64,000 nucleotides of DNA from Streptomyces sp. NRRL F-5630 (GCF_000719475.1 NZ_JOGO01000007.1:1-64000), one strand, 5' to 3'; positions 1-8,935 are shown, numbered from the stretch's first letter. Numbers and translations: made by a program. Notes: generated from the letters alone by a model not told the origin.

Positions 1-61
1 CCGTCACCCCCGCCCCCGCCAAGTTCCCCGCCCGGAAGCGCCGCCGTTCGCGGTCCTCGCC

Positions 62-1066
62 TCACTCCGCGTCGGCGACCTCCCGCAGGTAGCCGCCCAG
101 CCGCTCGATCGCCGAGGGGTTGCGCGGGCTCTCGACGAGGTCGGCGTAGTCCAGCACGTACACGTGCTTGTTCTTGATCGCGGACACGTTCCGCAGCGGC
201 GGGTACGACAGCAGGAAGTCCCGCTTCTTCTTCGCGCTCGTCGCCCCGTAGTCGTTGATGACGATGACGTCCGGGTTCCGCTTCACGACCGTCTCCCAGC
301 CGACCGTCGTCCACGAGTCCTTGAGGTCGTGCGCGATGTTGACGCCACCGGCCTCGCTGATGATCTGCTCGGGCGCCGCGTACCGGCCCGAGGTGAAGGG
401 CTGGTCCTGGCCGCTGTCGTAGAGGAAGACGGAGGGCCGCTTCGCCGGGATCTTCGCGTGGACGCCCGCGACCGTCGCCTTGTACTCCTCGATCAGCTTC
501 GTGGCCCGCGCCTCGACGCCGAAGATCTTCCCGAGGTTCTCCAGGTCGGTGTAGAGCGCGTCGAGCGGCGGCATGATGCCGCGCGAGGTACCGGTACGGG
601 CGTTGCGGCAGGACTCGGTGAGCAGGTACGTGCCGATCCCGGCCTTGTGCAGTTCGTCCGGTGTCAGCGCGTTCTCGTTGAAGCCGTAGTTCCACCCGGC
701 GAAGACGAGGTCGGCGCGCGCGGCGAGCGCGTTCTCCTTGGTGACGCGGTCCTTCGAGATCCACTTCACCTTGGCGTACGCGTCCTTGTACGGCACCTCC
801 TTCAGCGAGCCCTTGTCGTCCGGCATGGCGTACCCGGCCATGCGGTCCTCCAGGCCGAGCGCGAACATCAGCTCGGTGATGCCGATGTCGTTGGTCACGA
901 CGCGCTCGGGCCGCTTGTCGTACGTGACCTTCTCGCCGCAGTTGGTGACGGTCACCGCTTCCGCCTTCGCGGCCTTGCCGTCGTCGTGCGCGACCTTCGC
1001 GCCGCAGCCGGTCAGCGTGACGGCGGCGGCGAGGCCGAGCGAGGCGGTGGTGAGGAGCTTGCGCAC
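62..1066 (-). CDS. btuF: Corrinoid (vitamin B12-type) ABC transporter substrate-binding lipoprotein
   Basis: The 334-residue product begins with a lipoprotein signal (MRKLL, hydrophobic core, lipobox LTGC with the lipidated Cys at residue 21) and then has a Fe3+/B12 periplasmic-binding fold: a PERVV segment near residue 55, the long linking helix, and a NPDVIVIND segment near the C-terminus. It should bind substrate outside the membrane and deliver it to the permease. It is the last of three minus-strand genes, 38 bases after the ATPase, and the whole set lies downstream of a cobalamin riboswitch, so corrinoid is the best substrate guess. Databases often label close relatives as F420-0 or siderophore binding proteins; sequence alone does not exclude those. 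Confidence 0.8.
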   Translation of the reverse strand: MRKLLTTASLGLAAAVTLTGCGAKVAHDDGKAAKAEAVTVTNCGEKVTYDKRPERVVTNDIGITELMFALGLEDRMAGYAMPDDKGSLKEVPYKDAYAKVKWISKDRVTKENALAARADLVFAGWNYGFNENALTPDELHKAGIGTYLLTESCRNARTGTSRGIMPPLDALYTDLENLGKIFGVEARATKLIEEYKATVAGVHAKIPAKRPSVFLYDSGQDQPFTSGRYAAPEQIISEAGGVNIAHDLKDSWTTVGWETVVKRNPDVIVINDYGATSAKKKRDFLLSYPPLRNVSAIKNKHVYVLDYADLVESPRNPSAIERLGGYLREVADAE

Positions 1067-1104
1067 GGGAGAACCTCCGAAGGCAGGGGGCAGGGGGCAG
1101 GGAG

Positions 1105-1866
1105 TCAGGGGGCGAGGGGGTCGAACAGGAACTGGGTCGCGCCCGTCTCGGGGTGGCGCACGCGATGCGCCCGTACGCCGAAGACCTCCGCGAGGAGCGC
1201 GGCGGAGAGCACCTCGGCGGGCGGGCCCGAGGCGACCACGCGCCCGTGGTGCAGGACGTGCAGGAGGTCGCAGTGCGCGGCGGCGAGATTGAGGTCGTGC
1301 AACGCCGCGAGCACGGTCGGGCCGCTCGCGCGGACCTGGCGCAGGACATCGAGCTGGTGGGCGATGTCGAGGTGGTTTGTGGGTTCGTCGAGGACGAGGA
1401 GGCGCGGCTCCTGGGCGAGCGCGCGGGCGATGAGCACGCGCTGCTTCTCGCCGCCGGAGAGCGAGGTGAAGCCGCGCGCGGCGAGGTGCGCGACGCCCGC
1501 GTCCGCGAGCGCCCGCGCGCAGATCTCGCGGTCCCGCGCGGCCGAGCGCTCGCGGTGCGGGAGCCTGCCCATCGCGACGACCTCGGCGGCGGTGAAGCCG
1601 AAGTCGGCGGCCGTCTCCTGCGGCAGCGCGGCGAGCAGCCGCGCGGCGGCCCGGGGCGTGAGGCGGTGCACGTCCTCGCCCCCGACCCGGACGACCCCCG
1701 CGTCCGGCCGCCGCGCCCGGTACACGCAGCGAAGAAGCGTCGACTTGCCGCTCCCGTTCGGCCCGACGAGCCCCACGAAGGCCCCGGCGGGCGCGTCGAG
1801 CGCCACCTCGTCGACGAGCCGCGCGCCCGCCACGTCGACCGAGAGCCCTTCGATGTCGAGCCGCAT
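1105..1866 (-). CDS. btuD: ABC transporter ATP-binding protein, FecE/BtuD type
   Basis: This 253-residue ATPase has all nucleotide-binding motifs: Walker A GPNGSGKST near residue 36, signature LSGGEKQR near 136, Walker B LLVLDEP followed by the D-loop, and switch histidine in ALHDLNLA. The domain order and the CVYRARRPDAG segment are typical of the iron-siderophore/B12 importer ATPases. It should energise import through the neighbouring permease on the inner face of the membrane. It starts 96 bases after the permease stop, and the solute-binding protein follows it, giving the permease-ATPase-binding protein order of a complete importer. Expression is expected to follow the upstream riboswitch. 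Confidence 0.88.
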   Translation of the reverse strand: MRLDIEGLSVDVAGARLVDEVALDAPAGAFVGLVGPNGSGKSTLLRCVYRARRPDAGVVRVGGEDVHRLTPRAAARLLAALPQETAADFGFTAAEVVAMGRLPHRERSAARDREICARALADAGVAHLAARGFTSLSGGEKQRVLIARALAQEPRLLVLDEPTNHLDIAHQLDVLRQVRASGPTVLAALHDLNLAAAHCDLLHVLHHGRVVASGPPAEVLSAALLAEVFGVRAHRVRHPETGATQFLFDPLAP

Positions 1867-1962
1867 GTCATCTCCTCCGCAGGGGACTTGGAAACGGGGA
1901 CAGGGGAACGGGGGTACGAGGACAGGGCAGCGGGCCCGGCCCGCTTCGCGGGGCGTCCGCGC

Positions 1963-3033
1963 TCAGCGCCCCGCGAGCGCGTGCCCGCCGCGCCGCATGA
2001 GCAGCAGGAAGGCGGGCACCCCGAGCGCCGCCGTCACGACCCCGACGGGCAGTTCGGTGGGAGCGAGCAGCAGGCGCGAGAGCAGGTCGGCCCAGACGAG
2101 GAGCACGGCCCCGGCGAGCGGCGCGACCGCGAGAACCCGCGCGTGCGAGGCCCCGACGAGCATCCGTACGAGGTGCGGCACCATGAGCCCGACGAAGCCG
2201 ATCGCCCCGCTCACCGCGACGACGCTCCCCGTCACGGCCGCCGTCACGACGAAGAGTTCGCGCCGCAGCCGGTCGGGCGGCACGCCGAGCGCGGCGGCCG
2301 TCTCGTCGCCCATCGCGAGCGCGTCGAGCGCTCCCGCCCGTGCGCCGAGCCACAGCAGTCCCGCGAGCACCGTCGCGGCGACGAGCGGCACCTTCGGCCA
2401 CGTCGCCCCGCCGAGGCTCCCGAGCAGCCACATCATCGCCGAGCGCGCCGCCTCGCCCCGCTCCGCGCCGAACACCATGACCGTCGTGACCGCCTGGAAC
2501 CCGTAGGCGAGGGCGGTGCCGCTCAGGACCAGGCGCAGCGGGCTGAGCCCGAGCGGGGAGCGGGCCACCGCGTAGACGAGGGCGGTCGCCGCGAGCGCGG
2601 AGACGAAGGCCGAGAAGGAGAGCGCCCACACGCCGAGGCCCGCGAGCGCCCCGAAGAGGATGACCGCGTTGGCGCCCACGGCGGCCCCCGAGGAGATGCC
2701 GAGCACGAAGGGGTCGGCGAGCGCGTTCCGTACGAGCGCCTGCACCGCGACCCCGACGGTGGCGAGCCCCGCCCCGGCCACGGCCGCGAGCACGACGCGT
2801 GGGAAGCGGATCTCCCACACGATCGTGTAGGCCCCCGCCTCGCCCGCGCCCACGCTCCCTCCGCTCAGCCCGGCCCACAGCAGCCGCAGCACCCGCCCCC
2901 AGCCGATCCCCGACGCGCCGAGCGCGACCCCGCAGACGAGCGAGGCGAGCAGCGCGAGCGCGAGCCCGAGGAGCAGTGGGGGCACGGGTATGCGGCGGGT
3001 GTCCCCGGCGCGGGGCGCGGTGGTGAGGGACAT
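1963..3033 (-). CDS. btuC: ABC transporter permease, FecCD/BtuC family
   Basis: The 356-residue protein is a FecCD-type permease with about ten membrane segments; recognisable family blocks are DPFVLGISSGAAVGA in the first half and GLMVPHLVRMLVG in the second. It should form the membrane channel of the importer encoded here. I take the ATG at 3033 because GGAGGA lies 12-17 bases upstream and the encoded protein then starts just before the first membrane helix (MSLTTAPRAG). The reading frame stays open 55 codons further upstream, but that stretch is Pro/Arg-rich and coincides with the riboswitch, so it is leader RNA rather than protein. First gene of the operon. Confidence 0.85.
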   Translation of the reverse strand: MSLTTAPRAGDTRRIPVPPLLLGLALALLASLVCGVALGASGIGWGRVLRLLWAGLSGGSVGAGEAGAYTIVWEIRFPRVVLAAVAGAGLATVGVAVQALVRNALADPFVLGISSGAAVGANAVILFGALAGLGVWALSFSAFVSALAATALVYAVARSPLGLSPLRLVLSGTALAYGFQAVTTVMVFGAERGEAARSAMMWLLGSLGGATWPKVPLVAATVLAGLLWLGARAGALDALAMGDETAAALGVPPDRLRRELFVVTAAVTGSVVAVSGAIGFVGLMVPHLVRMLVGASHARVLAVAPLAGAVLLVWADLLSRLLLAPTELPVGVVTAALGVPAFLLLMRRGGHALAGR

Positions 3034-3094
3034 GACGGGCGCGCATCCTCCGGGAGGGCGGCCACCGGCGGAACGCGCAGGGCGCCGGTGGGGC

Positions 3095-3285
3095 CCGGAG
3101 GGGCTTCGTGGCGGTCCCTGCTCGCAGTCCACGGCGAGCGGTCGACGGGGTCGGTACTCCTGCCGCGGGCGATCGGGCTCGCGCGGCCCCCGGGACACCC
3201 CCGCGGGCCACGCACACCGTTGCGGGTCAGCGCCGGATTCCCACCGGCTTCCCCCACGAGAGGCCCGTGCAGGCTAACAAACCCC
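3095..3285 (-). promoter_or_regulatory. Cobalamin riboswitch (leader of btuCDF)
   Basis: Read on the minus strand, this leader contains the diagnostic cobalamin-riboswitch core: GGGAAGCCGGTG at 3253-3242 followed by AATCCGGCGCTGACCC and the CGCAACGGTG block down to 3215, the pattern of the Rfam Cobalamin family. A later GGCAGGAG segment sits near 3160. It lies between the zwf terminator and the permease start, which places it in the 5' leader of the importer operon. In this family corrinoid binding normally shuts translation or transcription of uptake genes. Exact ends are estimated from the conserved core, not folded. Confidence 0.88.
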
Positions 3286-3303
3286 TGTCAGGGGCGAACC
3301 GCC

Positions 3304-3323
3304 GGGGCGGCACTTACCGCCCC
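3304..3323 (-). terminator. Terminator hairpin after zwf
   Basis: A perfect 7-bp stem (GGGGCGG / CCGCCCC) with a 6-base loop lies 6 bases beyond the zwf stop codon and just upstream of the riboswitch leader. It would separate zwf transcription from the importer operon. No U-tract, as is usual for Streptomyces terminators. Confidence 0.5.
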
Positions 3324-3329
3324 GTACCC

Positions 3330-4754
3330 TCACTTCTCCGGCACCCGCCACCCCCGCTTCCCCGCCAGCTCCAGCGCCGCCGTGGGCCCGAACGACCCCC
3401 GCGCGTACGGCAGCGGCACGCTCCCCGCGCCCTGCACGTCCGCGCACACCTCCCACAGGCGCTCGATCTCCTCGGCGCCCGTGAACCACGTCGGGTCGCC
3501 CGCGAGCGCGTCGAGGAAGACCCGCGCGTAGGCGGTGAGCGGCGGGTCGTCGGGGAAGGCCGTGCCCTCGTCGAGCATGAGCGGCGCCCGGACGAGCCGG
3601 AAACCGGTCCCGGGCCGCTTCCCGTACGCCTCCACACCGAAGTGCGGCGGGTCGGTGAGGTCGAAGACCCACTCCGAGGGCCGGTCGCAGGCCGCGTCAT
3701 CGGCACCGGGGACCCGCGCCGACTCGCGCAGCCCGATCGTCACCTGCTGCCGCGAGACGCCCATCGCCTTGCCCGTGCGCAGCAGGAACGGCACGCCCTC
3801 CCAGCGCGGGTCGTCGATCCAGGCGCGCAGCGCCACGAAGGTCTCGGCGGTCGAGTCGGCGGCGACGCCCTCCTCCTCGCGGTAGCCCTCGTACTGCCCG
3901 AACACCGTCTCGGCGGGGGAGAAGGGCCGCAGCCGCCGGAACAGCGCGGTCCGCGCCTCGCGCAGCTCGTCCGCCCCGTACCGCTCCGGCAGGTCGAGCG
4001 CGACGATGCCGAGCACCTGCCCGAGGTGCGTGGGGATCATGTCGCGGAAAGTCCCCGTGGACTCCATGAACGAGGCCCGGCCCTCGATGTCGATCTCCTC
4101 GGGCACGTCGATCTGCACGTACGCGAGGTGCTCGCGGTTCCACACCGACTCCAGCCAGCCGTTCGCGAGCCGCAGCGCGAGGAGGTTGCGCACCGCCTCC
4201 TTGCCGAGGAAGTGGTCGACGCGGAAGACGCGTTCCTCGGGGACGATCTCGTGCAGCCGCTCGTTGAGCGCGCACGCGCTCGCGACGTCCTCGCCGAACG
4301 GCTTCTCCATCACGAGGACCGCGTCGTCGCCGAGCCCGGTCGAGCCGATCATGCCGAGCATCCCCGACATGCTCGCGGGCGGCACCGAGAGGTACAGGAG
4401 GGTACGGGTGTCCGTGCCGAGCCCTTCGCGGGTCTCGCGCACGGCCCGGGCCAGGTCCTCGCCGTCCTCGGCCGACGAGGCCCGGAAGCGGAAGCGCGCC
4501 GTGAACTCGTCGAGCCCGGCCGGGGCCTCGCCGCCGTGCGCCTCCTTCACCGCGTCGGCGACGATCCCCCGGAAGTCGTCGTCCGAGCCGGGGGAGTGCC
4601 GCCCCGAGCCGATCACGGCGTACTCCTCCGCCATGAGGCCGCGCGCGTGCAACTGGAAGAGCGCCGGGTACAGCTTGCGCTTGGCCAGGTCGCCGGTGGA
4701 GCCGAAGAGGACCAGGAGCAGCGGACGGCCGTCGGCCGGGGAGTCGGAAGCCAT
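3330..4754 (-). CDS. zwf: Glucose-6-phosphate 1-dehydrogenase
   Basis: The 474-residue protein has the NADP-binding GSTGDLAKRKLYPAL block at residues 18-32 and the active-site signature RVDHFLGKE, with the catalytic His and substrate-binding Lys, in the middle of the chain. It catalyses the first oxidative step of the pentose phosphate pathway, producing 6-phosphogluconolactone and NADPH in the cytosol. Start MASDSPADG is chosen because it is the first residue before the conserved N-terminal strand. It is slightly shorter than the usual roughly 500 residues and stands alone without pgl, tal or opcA neighbours, so it is probably a second, accessory copy, as Streptomyces often carry. Confidence 0.92.
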   Translation of the reverse strand: MASDSPADGRPLLLVLFGSTGDLAKRKLYPALFQLHARGLMAEEYAVIGSGRHSPGSDDDFRGIVADAVKEAHGGEAPAGLDEFTARFRFRASSAEDGEDLARAVRETREGLGTDTRTLLYLSVPPASMSGMLGMIGSTGLGDDAVLVMEKPFGEDVASACALNERLHEIVPEERVFRVDHFLGKEAVRNLLALRLANGWLESVWNREHLAYVQIDVPEEIDIEGRASFMESTGTFRDMIPTHLGQVLGIVALDLPERYGADELREARTALFRRLRPFSPAETVFGQYEGYREEEGVAADSTAETFVALRAWIDDPRWEGVPFLLRTGKAMGVSRQQVTIGLRESARVPGADDAACDRPSEWVFDLTDPPHFGVEAYGKRPGTGFRLVRAPLMLDEGTAFPDDPPLTAYARVFLDALAGDPTWFTGAEEIERLWEVCADVQGAGSVPLPYARGSFGPTAALELAGKRGWRVPEK

Positions 4755-5018
4755 GCGGGAAGCGCCTCTCGTACGGGAACGGGCCTGGCCCGGGGGCCGG
4801 GGCTGACCGGGGTCGGGTACCCGCTTTCCAGCCTTGTGCGCCTGGCGGCTCGTCACCTCGCCGCCGGGGCCGCTCGGGTGACCGCCGTGCCCCGGCCGGC
4901 GGATCAGCGCTGGTCGCGGGCGCGCTCGGGCCTTGTCAGTGGCGGGTGCCAGGATCGGCGGCACACGGCCGCGCGAGGCGCGAGGCCACGGGACGCACGG
5001 GCGAGAGGCGGGGCGCGC

Positions 5019-6233
5019 ATGACGAGGACGGGCCGGGACGGGGCGGAGCGGGACGGGGAGAGGATGCCGGACGGTGGTGGTGCGTCCGATGGTGGCGGGG
5101 CGCCCGGCCGGGATGCGGAGACCGGGTGGGGCGCGGGCACGGACTGGGACGCGGTCGCGCCCGGGTTCGACGCCGGAGCGGATCACGGGATGCGCGATCC
5201 CGCGGTACGGGACGCCTGGGCGAGCCGCCTCACGGCCTGGCTGCCCGCCGCCCCCGCCGACGTGCTCGACCTCGGCTGCGGCACCGGCAGCCTCGCCCTG
5301 CTCGCCGCCCGCGCCGGACACCGCGTCACCGCCTCCGACCGTTCCCCCGCGATGCTCGCCGAGGCCCGTGCCAAGCTCGCGGGGACCGGCGCCCGCCTCC
5401 TGCGCGCCGACGCCGCGCACCCGCCCTTCGCACCCCGCTCCTTCGACATCGTCCTCGTCCGCCACCTGCTGTGGCTGTTCGCGGACCCGGCCGTCGTGCT
5501 GCGCCGCTGGTGCGCGCTGCTGCGCCCCGGCGGGCGGCTCGTCCTGGTCGAGGGCCGCTGGAAGGACGCGGGCCTGCCGCTCGCCGAGGTCACCGCGCTC
5601 CTCGCCCCGCTCGCCGAGCGCCTCCACACCGAGCCGCTCAGCGGGGACGCGCGCCTGTGGGGCGGCCCGGTCGACGACGAGCGGTACGCGGTCGTCGCGA
5701 GCCCCGCGCCACCCCGCAGGCACAGCGAGATCGTCGACGTCCACCTCTTCCTGCGCCGCGGCGACGAGGTCCTCCTCGCCCGCCGCGCGAACACCGGCTA
5801 CGCGGACGGCCTGTGGCACGCGCCGTCCGGGCACGTCGAGGAGGGCGAGGACGTACGGACGGCGGTGCTGCGCGAGGCGTACGAGGAGACGGGCCTGCGA
5901 CTCGCCCCCGAGGACGTCCGCGTCGCCCTCGTCATGCAGCACGCGGCCCCCTCGGGCGGGAGCCGTATCGGCTGGTTCTTCGAGGCCGTGCACCCGGCGG
6001 GTGGCGAGCCGCGCAACGCGGAGCCGCACAAGTGCGACGCCCTGGAGTGGTTCCCGCTCGACGCCCTCCCCGAGGGCCTCGTCGCCTACTGCGCCGCCGG
6101 GCTCGACGCCTACCGCGCGGGCGACCGTTTCGTCCTCCACCGCCATGCCCCGGACGACCCGGTGGCACGGGTAGCGGGGGTACCGGGGCGGGCGGTGGTG
6201 CTGCGGGAGAGCCCGGGGCCGCCGGCCGGGTGA
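5019..6233 (+). CDS. Bifunctional class I SAM methyltransferase / NUDIX hydrolase fusion
   Basis: Two domains are fused in 404 residues. After a Gly/Asp-rich 45-residue leader comes a class I methyltransferase with motif I VLDLGCGTGSLALL near residue 85, motif II acid in TASDRS, and LLRPGGRLVLVEG of motif VI. From about residue 230 a NUDIX domain follows, with a complete box (G-x5-E-x7-RE-x2-EE-x-G, beginning GHVEEGED). The first half should methylate a small molecule, the second should hydrolyse a nucleoside-diphosphate-linked compound; substrates are unknown. ATG at 5019 follows GAGAGGCGG; an ATG at 5064 is an alternative. The same architecture is known in other actinomycetes, so the fusion is probably genuine rather than an error. 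Confidence 0.82.
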   Translation: MTRTGRDGAERDGERMPDGGGASDGGGAPGRDAETGWGAGTDWDAVAPGFDAGADHGMRDPAVRDAWASRLTAWLPAAPADVLDLGCGTGSLALLAARAGHRVTASDRSPAMLAEARAKLAGTGARLLRADAAHPPFAPRSFDIVLVRHLLWLFADPAVVLRRWCALLRPGGRLVLVEGRWKDAGLPLAEVTALLAPLAERLHTEPLSGDARLWGGPVDDERYAVVASPAPPRRHSEIVDVHLFLRRGDEVLLARRANTGYADGLWHAPSGHVEEGEDVRTAVLREAYEETGLRLAPEDVRVALVMQHAAPSGGSRIGWFFEAVHPAGGEPRNAEPHKCDALEWFPLDALPEGLVAYCAAGLDAYRAGDRFVLHRHAPDDPVARVAGVPGRAVVLRESPGPPAG

Positions 6234-6337
6234 GGCGCGGGGGCGGGGGCCGGTGGGGGACGGGCGGTGCGGGTGCGGTGCGGCGGGCCGGGAACGGGCG
6301 CGGCCCGGGGGCAGCGGGCACGGGCGCGGCCCCGGGG

Positions 6338-6847
6338 TCAGTACGCGAGGAGGGCGCGGAAGGCCGTGCGGTCCCTGTCCCGGTGTGCCAGGGCTTCGAG
6401 ACCGGCCTGGGCGGCGCGGGCCCGTTCCGCCGCGTGCGGGTCCGCCGTGGGCAGGCCGCTCGCCAGGAACTCGTCCTCGTCGAGGCGGAGGGCGGGGCCC
6501 CGGCCCGGTGGCGGGACCCACAGGTCGAGTTCCAGGTCGTCCACCCGTACCGCCCCCTCCTCGCGCACCGCGGGACGGGTCATGTCGCAGTACCAGCCCT
6601 TGAGGCCGCCGTCCGACGCCCGCACCTCCTTGACCGCGTACCACGTCGTCGTCCAGTAGTGCTCGGTGAAGACGTCGCCGGGCGCGAAGCGGACGAAGCC
6701 GAAGTCGCGCGCCTCGGGCGAGGCCCACGGGGCCACCACCACGAGGTGCGTGCCGTCGTCGGCGAGCCGCCGGGCCGGGTAGCGCTTCTTGACGCGGCCC
6801 GCCTTGGTGAGCACGACGGTCAGGGCGTCAGCCGAGGGACTTGGCAT
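6338..6847 (-). CDS. DUF402 (FomD-like) protein
   Basis: This 169-residue protein contains the DUF402 core: the YWTTTWYAVKEV strand, GWYCDMTRP, then VDDLELDLWVPP and LDEDEF, with the acidic residues that bind divalent metal in FomD and YgaC. Family members tested so far are nucleoside diphosphatases or related phosphohydrolases. The start overlaps the 3' end of the upstream acetyltransferase gene by 20 bases, so the two are probably translated together. Role in this organism not evident. Confidence 0.8.
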   Translation of the reverse strand: MPSPSADALTVVLTKAGRVKKRYPARRLADDGTHLVVVAPWASPEARDFGFVRFAPGDVFTEHYWTTTWYAVKEVRASDGGLKGWYCDMTRPAVREEGAVRVDDLELDLWVPPPGRGPALRLDEDEFLASGLPTADPHAAERARAAQAGLEALAHRDRDRTAFRALLAY

Positions 6848-7757
6848 GCCGCACCTCCGCGGCCGCCGGGACGTACCCGAACCACCTGTTGATCGCGAGC
6901 ATCGGCTCGTTCCCCGTGTCGTTGTTCGTGAACGCCTCCGTGAACCCGGCCGCGCGGGCCCGGCTCAGCGAGTCGTGCTTGGCGAGCTTCGCGAGGCCCC
7001 GGCCCCGGTGGGCGCGCGCGGTCCCCGTCATCCCCGTGAAGTACCGGCTCGCGCCGTCCGTGTGCGCGAGGCTGAACGCGGCGGGCACCCCGTCCACGAG
7101 CGCCACCGTCGTCAGGTCCCGGTCGAACAGCGGGTGTCCCCAGGTGGACGCGAGCCAGTCCTCGTAGTCGTCCAGCGCGGCGCCGACCTCGCTCGGCTCG
7201 TCGGCCGCCGCCTCCGCGTCCAGGAGGAAGAGCGGTCGGGGGTCGTCGGCGAAGGCGGAGGCGGGCCGCAGCGCGACGCCCGGCGGGGGCGGCGCGAACG
7301 GGAGCAGTGGGGCCGTCAGGTCCAGGCGCAGGAAACGCGCGGAGCGGCCGGGGGACCAGCCCGCCCGGCGCGCGAAGCCGAGGTTCCGCTCCCCGTCGAG
7401 CACCCAGCTGAAGGCTTTGCGCGCGCCGATCGACGTCAGGTACTCCTCGGCGGCCGTCACGAGCGCCGTGCCCACGCCCCGGCCCTCGTGCTCCGGATGG
7501 ACGTACACGTTGCAGAAGGCGAGGCCCGGTCGGGGGCTCTCGTGCGCGAGCCCCGTACTGCTCCGGCCGACCACCCGCCCCTCCTCGTCCTCGGCGAGCA
7601 GCAGCCGGTGGCGCTGCGCGGCGGGGGCGGCGGCGGACTGCCACCGCAGCAGCTCCGGGGTCACCAGCATCGGGGGGACGGCGGCCCGCAGGACGGCGGT
7701 GACGCCGTCGAGGTCGGCGGGGTCGTCGGGATCGAGGTCACGCACACGAATCGTCAT
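6828..7757 (-). CDS. Tandem-GNAT N-acetyltransferase
   Basis: The 309-residue protein holds two GNAT folds. The N-terminal one is complete, with the acetyl-CoA loop HPEHEGRGVGTALV near residue 95; the C-terminal one carries a second pyrophosphate-type loop ARAHRGRGLAKLAK near residue 255 and ends with the NRWFGY motif seen in mycothiol synthase-like and other double-GNAT proteins. It should transfer an acetyl group from acetyl-CoA to an unidentified amine. The ATG gives MTIRVRDLDPDD, a typical GNAT start. It overlaps the DUF402 gene downstream. Confidence 0.82.
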   Translation of the reverse strand: MTIRVRDLDPDDPADLDGVTAVLRAAVPPMLVTPELLRWQSAAAPAAQRHRLLLAEDEEGRVVGRSSTGLAHESPRPGLAFCNVYVHPEHEGRGVGTALVTAAEEYLTSIGARKAFSWVLDGERNLGFARRAGWSPGRSARFLRLDLTAPLLPFAPPPPGVALRPASAFADDPRPLFLLDAEAAADEPSEVGAALDDYEDWLASTWGHPLFDRDLTTVALVDGVPAAFSLAHTDGASRYFTGMTGTARAHRGRGLAKLAKHDSLSRARAAGFTEAFTNNDTGNEPMLAINRWFGYVPAAAEVRHAKSLG

Positions 7758-7957
7758 CGGCGCGAACGGTAGGCGGGGGGCGGGGGCGGCGCATCCGAAT
7801 TGATGCGGCGCCCCGGTCCTGCGGGGCGCATCCGCAGGGGCGGGGCGCCGGGGAGCCACTGGCCTCCGGGAGAGAGCCGCTGACCTGCGCGAGCGGCGCC
7901 GGGCTGCCCCACCCCGAACAACCCCGGCTCCGCTCAGCCCGGCACCGGTCCCGCCGC

Positions 7958-8833
7958 TCACCCCGAGGCGCCCGGCGCCGTGCCTCCCCTCGTCCCCGTC
8001 CCCAGGTCCTGGTTGCCCAGCACCCCCGCGAGCGCCAGCCGCTCCGCGTCCGTCGTGCCCGGTTCCGCCGTGTAGACCATGATCCTGAGGTCGCTGTCGT
8101 GGACCGTGAGGACGTCGCAGTCCAGGCGGATCTCGCCGACGTGCGGGTGCGCGATGATCTTGCGCGTGCTGAGGTGGGCGCCCACGGCGCCCTCGTCCCA
8201 CAGCTCCGCGAAGCGCGGGCTGCCGGCGCGCAGCGCGGCGACGAGCGCTGCCGGGCGGGGGTCGTCCGGGTACCGCTGGGCGACCGTGCGCAGGTCGGCG
8301 GCCATGCCCGCCTCGAAGGCGGCCCGTTCCGCCGGTGTCATGACCGCGCGCGAGCCCGAGCCGAGGAAGGTGCGCCACACCGCGTTCCGCTCCCGGCTGC
8401 CGAGCGCCGAGGAGTCGCCCATGAGCGCCTCGTACGGGCCGTTGGCGAGCAGCAGCGTCCACAGCGCGTCGAAGACCGCGACCGGGACCCCGGCGAGGCG
8501 GTCGAGGAGGCGCTGCACGCTGGGCGGGATCCAGCCGGGCACGGTCCCAGGGCCCGGCGGGACGAGCCCGGCGGCGCGGTAGAGGTGCGCGCGCTCCTCG
8601 GGGGCGAGCCGCAGCGAGCGGGCGAGCGCCTCGACGACCTGCGCCGAGGGGTGCGTGGCGCGGCCCTGCTCCAGGCGCGTGATGTAGTCGGCGGAGATCC
8701 CGGCGAGCTGGGCCAGTTCCTCGCGGCGCAGCCCGGGGGCGCGCCGCCTGCCGCCCGCGGGGAGCCCGGCGGCCTGCGGGGCCACCCGGTCGCGCCAGCG
8801 CCGTACCGCCTGTGCGAATTCACCCGTCGCCAT
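7958..8833 (-). CDS. XRE-family regulator with MmyB-like ligand domain
   Basis: The 291-residue protein starts with a helix-turn-helix of the XRE type (LRREELAQLAGISADYITRLEQG, residues about 38-60) and continues into the MmyB-like C-terminal domain (WTLLLANGPYEALMGD, the long middle helices, and a C-terminal HPHVGEIRLDCDVLTV block) that binds a small, often lipid-like ligand. It is transcribed divergently from an SDR gene 102 bases away. In this very common actinobacterial arrangement the regulator represses the oxidoreductase and itself, so that is the likely job here. Confidence 0.88.
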   Translation of the reverse strand: MATGEFAQAVRRWRDRVAPQAAGLPAGGRRRAPGLRREELAQLAGISADYITRLEQGRATHPSAQVVEALARSLRLAPEERAHLYRAAGLVPPGPGTVPGWIPPSVQRLLDRLAGVPVAVFDALWTLLLANGPYEALMGDSSALGSRERNAVWRTFLGSGSRAVMTPAERAAFEAGMAADLRTVAQRYPDDPRPAALVAALRAGSPRFAELWDEGAVGAHLSTRKIIAHPHVGEIRLDCDVLTVHDSDLRIMVYTAEPGTTDAERLALAGVLGNQDLGTGTRGGTAPGASG

Positions 8834-8935
8834 AGGGGCAGTGTGCACGCGCGCGGGGGCATCGTGCCTGGTACCGCTGTGCCCAGGAAAACGGGACCAC
8901 TGGCCGGGGTGCCTCCCCGGCCGCACCGTGGAGAC
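8834..8935. promoter_or_regulatory. Divergent promoter region of XRE regulator and SDR
   Basis: The 102 bases between two divergent genes must carry both promoters. An inverted repeat CCTGG-11 bases-CCAGG lies at 8867-8887, centred 59 bases before the SDR start, and is the best candidate operator for the XRE protein. The assignment is positional only. Confidence 0.4.

Noticed and set aside
1..61. End of a gene at the left edge
   Set aside because: No stop codon in a convincing coding context; 61 bases are too few to call.
3034..3198. 55-codon extension upstream of the permease ATG
   Set aside because: It overlaps the cobalamin riboswitch, is Pro/Arg-rich, and the ATG at 3033 has its own ribosome site.
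1153..3531. Long plus-strand open frame across the ABC importer genes
   Set aside because: It is the mirror frame of the three minus-strand genes; its protein is Arg/Gly/Pro/His-rich with no domains, whereas the minus strand has clear ABC motifs.
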